NCBI GenBank assembly: GCA_947447385.1
Contig: CANFKN010000074.1
Span: 1 to 6,332 of the forward strand
Direction of reading: 5' to 3'
Source of the DNA: Microbacteriaceae bacterium
Lineage (GTDB): Bacteria > Actinomycetota > Actinomycetes > Actinomycetales > Microbacteriaceae
Length of the DNA: 6,332 bases
Shown here: one piece after another, positions 1 to 6,209 of the stretch
Numbering within the stretch: the stretch's first letter is position 1
How the letters are laid out: every line of letters starts with the position of its first letter
Translations under genes and position numbers: made by a program
Notes under the pieces: generated by a model
What the model saw: the letters and a program-made list of their open reading frames with translations, nothing else
Database searches by the model: none
What the model was told of the DNA's origin: nothing

Positions 1-18
1 GCAGGCAAGAACAACTAA
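1..18 (+). CDS. atpF: ATP synthase subunit b, C-terminal end (partial)
   Basis: Only the last five codons (reading A-G-K-N-N) and a TAA stop lie in the window. The assignment rests on context: subunit b normally precedes delta in bacterial atp operons, and the TAA overlaps the atpH ATG by one base (TAATG). The same junction is used at atpD/atpC further along, which supports this reading frame. Subunit b is the membrane-anchored peripheral stalk protein that delta binds on top of F1. Too little sequence is present to recognise the protein itself. Confidence 0.6.
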   Translation, partial: AGKNN

Positions 19-821
19 TGGCAAGTTCAACCAGGCAAGCAATCGCCGCCGGCAAAGAGACTCTTAAGCCTCTTTTGGCTAGCGCCGATCTCAACTTCGC
101 TGCCGACCTGTTTGCTATCGCTGAAGCGATTGCAAGTTCAGTTCAGCTTCGCAACATTCTCTCGGACCCTTCTGCCGAGAATGCTGCTAAGCAAGGCGCG
201 CTAAACGCTGTGTTTGGCAAATCTGCCAGCAAGTCAGCTGTTGAGTTTGTTACCAGCCTGGTTGCTCTTCGTTGGTCAACCGGCCGCGACCTAGTTTCTG
301 GCATCGAGCAGTTGGCGGTTTATGCCGTTGCTGCAATCAGTGCTGCAAACAAGTCGATTTCAACGGTTGAATCTGAGTTGTTCTCGGTGCGTCAAACCAT
401 CGACAGCGACCAAGAGCTACAGTTTGCGCTCAGTTCAAAGACTGCGACCAACGCAAGCAAGCTTGCATTGATTGACACACTCGTCGGCAAAAAGGTCAAC
501 GCTTCAACTGCGCTATTGGTGCGCAATGCAGTTTTGATTGCTCGACGTGAGCGCGTTTCAGTTGTTTTAGAGCAGTTCGGCAAACAGGTTTCGGCTTTCG
601 CCGCTCGTTTGGTTGCCACTGTTACGGTTGCGGCCCCACTTAGCGATTCTCAACTAGCTCGTCTTGGTTCAGCTCTCGAAAAGAGCTACGGCCAGGCCCT
701 GCAGCTAAACATCGAACTAGACCCAACTCTGATTGGTGGCGTGCGTGTGCAGGTTGCCGACCAAATCATCGACGGCAGCCTAAGCAGCCGTCTTAACGAA
801 GCAAGACTTCAGCTGGCCTAA
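18..821 (+). CDS. atpH: F1Fo ATP synthase subunit delta
   Basis: Delta caps the top of F1 and ties it to the b-subunit peripheral stalk, as OSCP does in mitochondria. The C-terminal third carries the delta/OSCP signature region (about residues 238-262, LIGGVRVQVADQIIDGS then SRL). At 267 residues it is 90 longer than the 177-residue E. coli protein, and the extra length is explained by an internal duplication: residues about 29-98 align with about 119-186 at a constant offset of 90 (see findings). Unlike mycobacteria, b and delta are not fused here, because a separate stop precedes the start. The ATG overlaps the upstream TAA (TAATG) and there is no good Shine-Dalgarno sequence, so translation is probably coupled to atpF. 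The gene ends in tandem stops TAA-TAG, 43 bases before atpA. Product assignment is secure. Confidence 0.95.
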   Translation: MASSTRQAIAAGKETLKPLLASADLNFAADLFAIAEAIASSVQLRNILSDPSAENAAKQGALNAVFGKSASKSAVEFVTSLVALRWSTGRDLVSGIEQLAVYAVAAISAANKSISTVESELFSVRQTIDSDQELQFALSSKTATNASKLALIDTLVGKKVNASTALLVRNAVLIARRERVSVVLEQFGKQVSAFAARLVATVTVAAPLSDSQLARLGSALEKSYGQALQLNIELDPTLIGGVRVQVADQIIDGSLSSRLNEARLQLA

Positions 822-853
822 TAGCCAACTGACAACCGGGAAAACCCAGAAGT

Positions 854-860
854 AGAGGAA
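854..860 (+). promoter_or_regulatory. Ribosome binding site of atpA
   Basis: AGAGGAA lies six bases before the atpA ATG and matches the Shine-Dalgarno consensus. It fixes the start of atpA at 865. It sits in the 43-base gap after atpH, in which I see no promoter or terminator. Confidence 0.7.
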
Positions 861-864
861 CGAG

Positions 865-2496
865 ATGGCAGATCTACAAATCAGCCCGAACGAGATTCGC
901 GACGCACTCAAAGAGTTCGTTAAGTCTTACGAGCCTGCACAGGCCTCGCGCGACGAGGTAGGTCACGTTATCGACGCCGGCGACGGCATCGCACACGTTG
1001 AAGGCCTTCCTAGTGCAATGGCTAACGAGTTGCTTCGTTTCGCTGACGGCACTTTGGGTCTAGCCCTAAACCTTGACGAGCGCGAAATCGGTGTTGTTGT
1101 TCTAGGCAACTTCGAGGGCATCGTTGAGGGCATGGAAGTTCACCGCACTGGCGAGGTTCTTTCGGTTCCGGTTGGCGACAAGTTCTTGGGTCGCGTTGTT
1201 GACCCGCTGGGCAACCCAATCGACGGTCTAGGCGACATCAAGGCTGATGCCCGCCGCGCCCTTGAGCTTCAGGCTCCTGGCGTTATGGCTCGCAAGTCAG
1301 TTCACGAGCCACTTCAGACCGGAATCAAGGCAATCGACGCCATGATTCCTGTTGGCCGTGGCCAGCGCCAGCTCATCATCGGTGACCGCCAGACTGGCAA
1401 GACCGCGATTGCGATCGACACCATCATCAACCAGAAATCAAACTGGGAATCAGGCGATGTCAACAAGCAGGTTCGCTGCATCTATGTTGCCGTTGGTCAA
1501 AAGGGTTCAACCATTGCTGCTGTAAAGGGTGCTCTTGAGGCAGCCGGCGCAATGGAATACACCACCATCGTTGCTTCACCTGCATCAGACCCAGCAGGTT
1601 TCAAGTACCTCGCTCCTTACACCGGTTCGGCTATTGGTCAGCACTGGATGTATGCCGGCAAGCACGTACTTATCGTTTTCGATGACCTTTCAAAGCAGGC
1701 TGAGGCCTACCGTGCAGTGTCATTGCTTCTTCGCCGTCCACCAGGCCGCGAGGCATACCCTGGTGACGTCTTCTATCTACACAGCCGTTTGCTTGAGCGT
1801 TGTGCCAAGCTAAACGACGAGCTAGGTGCTGGTTCGATGACTGGTCTTCCAATCATCGAGACCAAAGCAAACGACGTTTCTGCATACATCCCTACCAACG
1901 TGATTTCGATCACCGACGGTCAGATCTTCTTGCAGTCAGACCTTTTCAACTCGAACCAGCGCCCTGCTATTGACGTAGGTATCTCGGTTTCACGTGTTGG
2001 TGGTGCAGCTCAGGTTAAGGGCATCAAGAAGGTTTCGGGAACCCTGAAGCTTGAACTTGCTCAGTACCGCTCACTAGAAGCATTCGCAATGTTCGCATCT
2101 GACCTAGACGCTGCATCACGTCAGCAGCTAGCTCGCGGTGCGCGCTTGATGGAGCTTCTAAAGCAGCCACAGTACTCACCGTTCCCTGTTGAAGAGCAGA
2201 CTGTTTCGATCTGGGCTGGCACCGGTGGCAAGCTCGACGAGGTTCCGGTTGAAGACGTTCTGCGCTTCGAGGCTGGGCTTCTAGACCACCTACGTCGCAA
2301 CACCAAGGTTCTTGATGTTATTCGCGAGACCAACCAATTGGGCGACGACACCGTTGCTGAGCTTGAAAAAGCAGTGGTTGAGTTCAAGAAGGGCTTTCAG
2401 ACGAAAGGCGGCGAAAGCCTAGCCTCAGTCGTAGCCCCAGCACCTTTGGCAGAAGCCGAAGTCAACCAAGAGCAGATTGTGAAGCAGAAGCGCTAA
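865..2496 (+). CDS. atpA: F1Fo ATP synthase subunit alpha
   Basis: Alpha is the non-catalytic nucleotide-binding subunit of the alpha3beta3 head and supplies the arginine finger to the beta active sites. Visible motifs are the N-terminal beta-barrel region (about residues 25-95), Walker A GDRQTGKT (173-180), Walker B LIVFDD (269-274) and the family signature PAIDVGISVS (367-376) followed by the arginine finger R377. The protein is 543 residues, against about 513 in E. coli. The excess is a C-terminal tail after about residue 515 (rich in Ala, Glu and Pro, ending QEQIVKQKR) of the kind found in actinobacterial alpha subunits. In mycobacteria that tail is known to restrain ATP hydrolysis; the same role here is inference. 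The start is supported by AGAGGAA six bases upstream. The gene ends in TAA-TAG within a short GC-rich inverted repeat (2490-2502). Confidence 0.98.
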   Translation: MADLQISPNEIRDALKEFVKSYEPAQASRDEVGHVIDAGDGIAHVEGLPSAMANELLRFADGTLGLALNLDEREIGVVVLGNFEGIVEGMEVHRTGEVLSVPVGDKFLGRVVDPLGNPIDGLGDIKADARRALELQAPGVMARKSVHEPLQTGIKAIDAMIPVGRGQRQLIIGDRQTGKTAIAIDTIINQKSNWESGDVNKQVRCIYVAVGQKGSTIAAVKGALEAAGAMEYTTIVASPASDPAGFKYLAPYTGSAIGQHWMYAGKHVLIVFDDLSKQAEAYRAVSLLLRRPPGREAYPGDVFYLHSRLLERCAKLNDELGAGSMTGLPIIETKANDVSAYIPTNVISITDGQIFLQSDLFNSNQRPAIDVGISVSRVGGAAQVKGIKKVSGTLKLELAQYRSLEAFAMFASDLDAASRQQLARGARLMELLKQPQYSPFPVEEQTVSIWAGTGGKLDEVPVEDVLRFEAGLLDHLRRNTKVLDVIRETNQLGDDTVAELEKAVVEFKKGFQTKGGESLASVVAPAPLAEAEVNQEQIVKQKR

Positions 2497-2529
2497 TAGC
2501 GCCTCTGTTCACGTTCATTTTTAGAAACT

Positions 2530-2536
2530 AGGAGAG
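2530..2536 (+). promoter_or_regulatory. Ribosome binding site of atpG
   Basis: AGGAGAG is a near-consensus Shine-Dalgarno sequence just upstream of the ATG at 2539 and supports that start. It lies at the end of the 42-base gap after atpA, otherwise T-rich and without a recognisable signal. Confidence 0.75.
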
Positions 2537-2538
2537 AC

Positions 2539-3447
2539 ATGGGAGCGCAACTTCGGGTCTATAGGCAGAAAATCAAGTCTGCCCAGACGACCAAGAAGAT
2601 CACTCGCGCTATGGAGTTGATCTCGGCCTCACGCATTTACAAGGCTCAACAGCGTGTAGCCGCAGCAACCCCATATGCACGTGCAGTGACCCGTGCCGTT
2701 TCAGCGGTTGCAACATACTCAAACGTTAAGCACCCACTGACGACTGAGCCAGAGCGCATTGATCGCGCTGCAGTAGTGATTTTCACTTCTGACCGCGGCC
2801 TTGCAGGCGCTTTCTCATCAAGCGTTTTGAAAGAAGCTGACGCACTAACCTCGCTACTGCGCGAGCAGGGCAAAGACGTTGTTTATTACCTCGTTGGCCG
2901 CAAGGCAGTTAGCAACTTCGGTTTTCGCCGTCGCGGCTTTGTTCAGCAGTGGATCGGCGGCACTGACTTGCCGCAGGTTGACACTGCTAAGGCAATCGCT
3001 GAAGCCGTTCTAGAATCTTTCAACACCGATGCTGCCGAAGGTGGTGTCGACGAGATTCACTTGGTTTTCAACCGCTTCGTTTCGATGATCGCCCAGGTTC
3101 CTGAGGTCGTTCGCTTGCTTCCTCTCGAGGTCGTTGAGGGTGTTGCCACTCCAGAGCAAGACGAAGTGTTCCCGCTTTATGAGTTCGAGCCAGACGTTGT
3201 AAAGGTTCTTGATGCATTGCTTCCGGTCTATATCGAAAGCCGCATTTTCAACGCAATGCTTCAGTCAGCCGCCTCTGAGCACGCAGCTCGCCAAAAGGCT
3301 ATGAAGTCAGCTACTGACAACGCTGACAAACTCATCAAGAACTACACCAGACTTAGCAACTCGGCTCGTCAAGCCGAAATTACCCAACAGATTTCAGAAA
3401 TCGTTGGCGGAGCTGACGCATTGTCAACCGCTGGCGACGAAGACTAA
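2539..3447 (+). CDS. atpG: F1Fo ATP synthase subunit gamma
   Basis: Gamma is the central rotor shaft whose N- and C-terminal helices form the coiled coil inside alpha3beta3 and pass c-ring rotation to the catalytic sites. The N-terminal helix is typical (IKSAQTTKKITRAMELISASR, about residues 12-32), the Rossmann-like middle domain contains SDRGLAGAF (84-92), and the C-terminal helix ends in the family signature region ITQQISEIVGGADAL (281-295). Length is 302 residues, normal for actinobacteria. The signature normally has Glu at its fourth position (ITQE); here residue 284 is Gln (codon CAG at 3388-3390), corresponding by my count to E. coli gamma Glu275. The start is supported by AGGAGAG upstream. 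The gene ends TAA-TAG, 15 bases before atpD. Confidence 0.97.
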   Translation: MGAQLRVYRQKIKSAQTTKKITRAMELISASRIYKAQQRVAAATPYARAVTRAVSAVATYSNVKHPLTTEPERIDRAAVVIFTSDRGLAGAFSSSVLKEADALTSLLREQGKDVVYYLVGRKAVSNFGFRRRGFVQQWIGGTDLPQVDTAKAIAEAVLESFNTDAAEGGVDEIHLVFNRFVSMIAQVPEVVRLLPLEVVEGVATPEQDEVFPLYEFEPDVVKVLDALLPVYIESRIFNAMLQSAASEHAARQKAMKSATDNADKLIKNYTRLSNSARQAEITQQISEIVGGADALSTAGDED

Positions 3448-3462
3448 TAGAAAGAAAGAGAC

Positions 3463-4908
3463 ATGGCCGAGACCAAGAACACTGCAGCCGGCACCGGACG
3501 CATCGCGCGTGTTACCGGTCCTGTGGTTGACATCGAGTTTCCACACGATGCAATCCCTGCGATCTACAACGCATTGACCACAGTGATCGACCTAAACGGT
3601 GAGAAGACCACTCTTACTCTTGAGGTCGCACAGCACCTAGGCGACGACCTAGTTCGCGCAATCGCTCTGAAGCCAACCGATGGTTTGGTTCGTGGCGGCA
3701 GCGTGACCGACACTGGTGAGCCAATCACCGTTCCTGTCGGCGACGTCACCAAGGGCAAAGTTTTCAACGTTACCGGTGACATTCTTAATGGCAAGCCAGG
3801 CGACAAGATTGAAGTTAGCGAGCGCTGGTCGATTCACCGCAAGGCTCCTGCTTTCGACCAGCTTGAGTCAAAGACCACCATGTTTGAGACCGGCATCAAG
3901 GTCATCGACCTTCTAACCCCATATGTTCTAGGCGGAAAGATTGGTCTTTTCGGTGGTGCAGGTGTTGGCAAGACTGTTCTTATTCAAGAGATGATCTACC
4001 GCGTGGCAGAAGACCACGACGGTGTTTCAGTGTTCGCCGGTGTTGGCGAGCGCACCCGTGAAGGTAACGACCTTATCGACGAAATGACAGAGTCAGGCGT
4101 TATCGACAAGACTGCACTGGTCTTCGGCCAGATGGACGAACCACCTGGCACGCGTCTTCGCGTTGCGTTGTCAGCTTTGACCATGGCAGAGTACTTTCGC
4201 GATGTTCAGAAGCAAGACGTTTTGTTGTTCATCGACAACATCTTCCGCTTCACACAGGCAGGTTCAGAGGTTTCAACCCTTCTAGGCCGCATGCCTTCGG
4301 CCGTAGGTTATCAGCCAAACCTCGCAGACGAGATGGGTCTTCTTCAGGAGCGCATCACCTCGACTCGTGGTCACTCGATTACTTCGCTTCAGGCTATTTA
4401 TGTTCCTGCTGACGACTACACCGACCCAGCTCCTGCAACCACATTTGCTCACTTGGATGCAACCACAGAACTTAGCCGTGAAATTGCTTCGAAGGGTCTT
4501 TACCCTGCAGTTGACCCGCTAACTTCGACCTCGCGCATCTTGGACCCTCGCTACATTGCGAAGGACCACTACGAGACCGCGACCCGCGTCAAGGCGATCT
4601 TGCAGAAGAACAAAGAGCTTCAAGAAATCATCGCGATTTTGGGTGTTGAAGAGCTTAGCGAAGAAGACAAGGTTACTGTTTCACGCGCACGCCGCATTCA
4701 GCAGTACCTATCTCAGAACACCTACATGGCTGAGAAGTTCACTGGTGTTAAGGGTTCAACCGTTCCTCTTAAAGAGACCATCGAAGGTTTCTCGAAGATT
4801 GCATCGGGTGAGTTCGACCACATTCCTGAGCAGGCATTCTTCAACATTGGTGGCATCGAAGACATCATGCGCCAATACGACAAGATTCAGAAGGCTACTG
4901 GCAACTAA
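3463..4908 (+). CDS. atpD: F1Fo ATP synthase subunit beta (catalytic)
   Basis: Beta holds the three catalytic sites that make ATP from ADP and phosphate. Visible motifs are Walker A GGAGVGKT (residues 164-171, with K170 and T171), the catalytic glutamate in GERTREGND (E196), Walker B LLFIDN (254-259, Mg-coordinating D258), the adenine-stacking Tyr347 just before the family signature PAVDPLTSTS (348-357), and the gamma-contacting lever loop at 396-402. That loop reads EELSEED rather than the usual DELSEED, a conservative change. Length is 481 residues, normal. The ATG is preceded by a purine-rich stretch (AAAGAAAGAG, 3451-3460), a weaker ribosome binding site than those of atpA and atpG, so coupling to atpG 15 bases upstream probably helps. 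The TAA stop overlaps the atpC ATG by one base. Confidence 0.99.
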   Translation: MAETKNTAAGTGRIARVTGPVVDIEFPHDAIPAIYNALTTVIDLNGEKTTLTLEVAQHLGDDLVRAIALKPTDGLVRGGSVTDTGEPITVPVGDVTKGKVFNVTGDILNGKPGDKIEVSERWSIHRKAPAFDQLESKTTMFETGIKVIDLLTPYVLGGKIGLFGGAGVGKTVLIQEMIYRVAEDHDGVSVFAGVGERTREGNDLIDEMTESGVIDKTALVFGQMDEPPGTRLRVALSALTMAEYFRDVQKQDVLLFIDNIFRFTQAGSEVSTLLGRMPSAVGYQPNLADEMGLLQERITSTRGHSITSLQAIYVPADDYTDPAPATTFAHLDATTELSREIASKGLYPAVDPLTSTSRILDPRYIAKDHYETATRVKAILQKNKELQEIIAILGVEELSEEDKVTVSRARRIQQYLSQNTYMAEKFTGVKGSTVPLKETIEGFSKIASGEFDHIPEQAFFNIGGIEDIMRQYDKIQKATGN

Positions 4909-5174
4909 TGTCAGCTAACACTCTGCACATCGAAGTTGTAGCCGCTGACGCTGCAATCTGGTCAGGCGAAGCCAAAATGGTTATCGCCAAGACCGTTGAG
5001 GGCGAAATCGGTTTGTTGCCTGGTCACGAACCAATGCTTGCCATTTTGGCAAGCGGTGAAGTGCGCATCACTTTGCCGACTGGCGAAATCATCAAGGCTA
5101 GCGCCGAAGATGGCTTCTTGTCAGTTGAGCACAACGTGGTGACCGTCGTGGCCCGTCACGCAGCTCTGATCTAA
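4908..5174 (+). CDS. atpC: F1Fo ATP synthase subunit epsilon, short form without C-terminal domain
   Basis: Epsilon binds the base of gamma and the c-ring. The 88 residues cover the N-terminal beta-sandwich only: LHIEVVAADAAIWSGEA near the start, the hallmark EGEIGLLPGHEPMLA (residues 31-45), and the final strands ending VARHAALI. Longer bacterial homologues (139 residues in E. coli) add a two-helix C-terminal domain that can inhibit ATP hydrolysis; it is absent here. The reading frame closes with TAA-TAG and a terminator begins 19 bases later, so there is no room for a frameshifted remnant. Short epsilons of this kind occur in Micrococcales as far as I recall, so this is probably a lineage trait rather than damage. 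The start overlaps the atpD stop (TAATG) with no clear ribosome binding site, pointing to translational coupling and co-production with beta. Confidence 0.95.
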   Translation: MSANTLHIEVVAADAAIWSGEAKMVIAKTVEGEIGLLPGHEPMLAILASGEVRITLPTGEIIKASAEDGFLSVEHNVVTVVARHAALI

Positions 5175-5193
5175 TAGCATTTCAAGCTAAAGC

Positions 5194-5230
5194 AAAACCC
5201 CGGTCCTAGTGGCCGGGGTTTTCTTTGTCT
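5194..5230. terminator. Bidirectional intrinsic terminator between convergent operons
   Basis: A perfect 10-bp inverted repeat, AAAACCCCGG (5194-5203) and CCGGGGTTTT (5213-5222), encloses a 9-base loop in which CC and GG (5205-5206 and 5211-5212) can pair further around TAGT. On the + strand the GC stem is followed by TTTTCTTTG, ending the atp operon 19 bases after atpC. On the minus strand the same stem is followed by TTTTGCTTT, so it can also end the converging gene cluster. The stop codon of the minus-strand membrane protein lies inside the loop. Confidence 0.93.
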
Positions 5231-5448
5231 TCGGGCGAGGGGATTGCCACGCGCTTCTCGCGTTGCTCTTCGATAACTATCGATGATTCGTGGGCAGCCG
5301 GGTGAAATATTTCATTCATTGCGAAGAGCCCCGCGCTCATGGCTTTGCGTGTTTTGTTTGCGCCTTGAGGGGTTTTCTTTCGAGTCAACCAAGCAACCAT
5401 CGCCAGCGAAGCTATGAGCAGTGCAATTACACTGAGAAAAACGTCCAT
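5206..5448 (-). CDS. Small single-pass membrane protein of unknown function
   Basis: This is an 80-residue protein. Residues about 3-21 (VFLSVIALLIASLAMVAWL) form one hydrophobic helix followed directly by a basic TRKK, predicting an N-out/C-in anchor with a charged cytoplasmic tail. The tail carries a motif, GLFAMNEIFHPAAHE (40-54), resembling one I recall in small actinobacterial membrane proteins of unknown function; the rest is charged, low-complexity and probably disordered. The chosen ATG overlaps the TAA of the upstream glutamine amidotransferase by one base (TAATG), with GGAG 11 bases upstream. An in-frame start 13 codons earlier (5487) would lie inside that gene and put arginines before the helix, so it is less likely. 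The last four codons and the stop lie in the terminator hairpin. No function can be assigned. Confidence 0.8.
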   Translation of the reverse strand: MDVFLSVIALLIASLAMVAWLTRKKTPQGANKTRKAMSAGLFAMNEIFHPAAHESSIVIEEQREKRVAIPSPEDKENPGH

Positions 5449-6173
5449 TATTGTGGTGGCTCCGCGTCTTCGATTAGTTTCGACCACTTCAAGAAGTTGT
5501 CAACGAGCTCGAAAGTTCTTTCTCGACCTGCCTGTTGCTCATGTTCGGCCTGCCAATGCATCACGGCCGGGTCCTGGCCGTCTGAAATCACAGCTTTTTC
5601 ACCCTCCCATTCGAGCCACGATTTCAACGTGTTGGCATCAAACTCTGGGTGAAACTGGAGGGCAAGAGCATTGTGAATCGTGAATGCTTGCGATGCGACC
5701 GGGGTGCGAGCTAGTTCAACAGCGCCTTCAGGCAGGGTCCACCGGTCGTAGTGGAATTGAAACCAAGGTCCAGACCCAACGAGTTCTGGGGCCTCAGTCG
5801 AGATCCAAGTCCAGCCGATTTCAGCCTTTGGTCCTGGGGCCACAACGCCACCCATAGCGCGCGCAATCAGTTGCCCGCCGAAGCATATTCCGAACACCGG
5901 TTTATTTGCCAGAACTGCGCTTCGCACCCATTCGACTTCTGGAATCACCCAGTTGCCGATACACGCGTCGTCCCAGACGCCCCACGGTGAACCCATTGGA
6001 ATGATTAGGTCGTAGTCGTTCCAATCAGGAAAATCAAAGGTGACGTTAGGGTTCTCGTAGTGCTCTTTGCTAACAACCACACGCTCTTCGATCTCGAAGC
6101 CGTGATGTCTTAGGCGTTCAGACACTGCACCGGTCGGGCTCACATGGTCATGCTGAATAATAAGGGCTTTCAA
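5448..6173 (-). CDS. Class I glutamine amidotransferase, stand-alone
   Basis: This is a single-domain class I (triad) glutamine amidotransferase of 241 residues, similar in fold to the GuaA amidotransferase domain. Such proteins hydrolyse glutamine and pass ammonia to an acceptor, or act as gamma-glutamyl hydrolases. The triad is complete: Cys97 in GICFGGQ (95-101), His175 and Glu177 in QFHPEF (173-178). The oxyanion-type loop PMGSPWGVWD and an FHYD motif (near residue 141) are also present. No synthetase domain is attached or adjacent, so the substrate is unknown. I place the start at TTG 6173 because GAGG lies five bases upstream and the resulting N-terminus (KALIIQHDHVSP) is typical of the family; a GTG at 6179, giving two more residues, overlaps that ribosome binding site. 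The stop overlaps the start of the membrane protein gene. Confidence 0.92.
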   Translation of the reverse strand: MKALIIQHDHVSPTGAVSERLRHHGFEIEERVVVSKEHYENPNVTFDFPDWNDYDLIIPMGSPWGVWDDACIGNWVIPEVEWVRSAVLANKPVFGICFGGQLIARAMGGVVAPGPKAEIGWTWISTEAPELVGSGPWFQFHYDRWTLPEGAVELARTPVASQAFTIHNALALQFHPEFDANTLKSWLEWEGEKAVISDGQDPAVMHWQAEHEQQAGRERTFELVDNFLKWSKLIEDAEPPQ

Positions 6174-6175
6174 GG

Positions 6176-6182
6176 TCACCTC
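6176..6182 (-). promoter_or_regulatory. Ribosome binding site of the glutamine amidotransferase
   Basis: On the minus strand, GAGGTGA lies immediately before the TTG codon, with five bases between GAGG and TTG. The alternative GTG start is contained in this element, so it argues for TTG as the true initiation codon. Confidence 0.55.
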
Positions 6183-6209
6183 GTTATTTGTTTTGAAGGT
6201 TCGAAAAAA

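Noticed and set aside
822..864. Possible internal promoters in the atpH-atpA gap, and likewise in the atpA-atpG gap at 2497-2538.
   Set aside because: No convincing -35/-10 pair is visible; both gaps are short and hold only a ribosome binding site and the small hairpins at the stops.
4556..4918. A 120-residue + strand frame inside the end of atpD.
   Set aside because: It is the shifted frame of a highly conserved beta subunit, very rich in Arg, Ser and Thr, and has no family features.
5449..5487. A 13-residue N-terminal extension of the small membrane protein.
   Set aside because: It would overlap the amidotransferase gene by 40 bases and add arginines before the membrane helix. The TAATG junction and GGAG support the internal ATG.
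5290..5683. Two overlapping + strand open frames (120 and 89 residues) in the region of the minus-strand genes.
   Set aside because: They lie antisense to the amidotransferase and membrane protein, have compositions unlike real proteins (many Ser, Cys, His and Arg), and lack ribosome binding sites.
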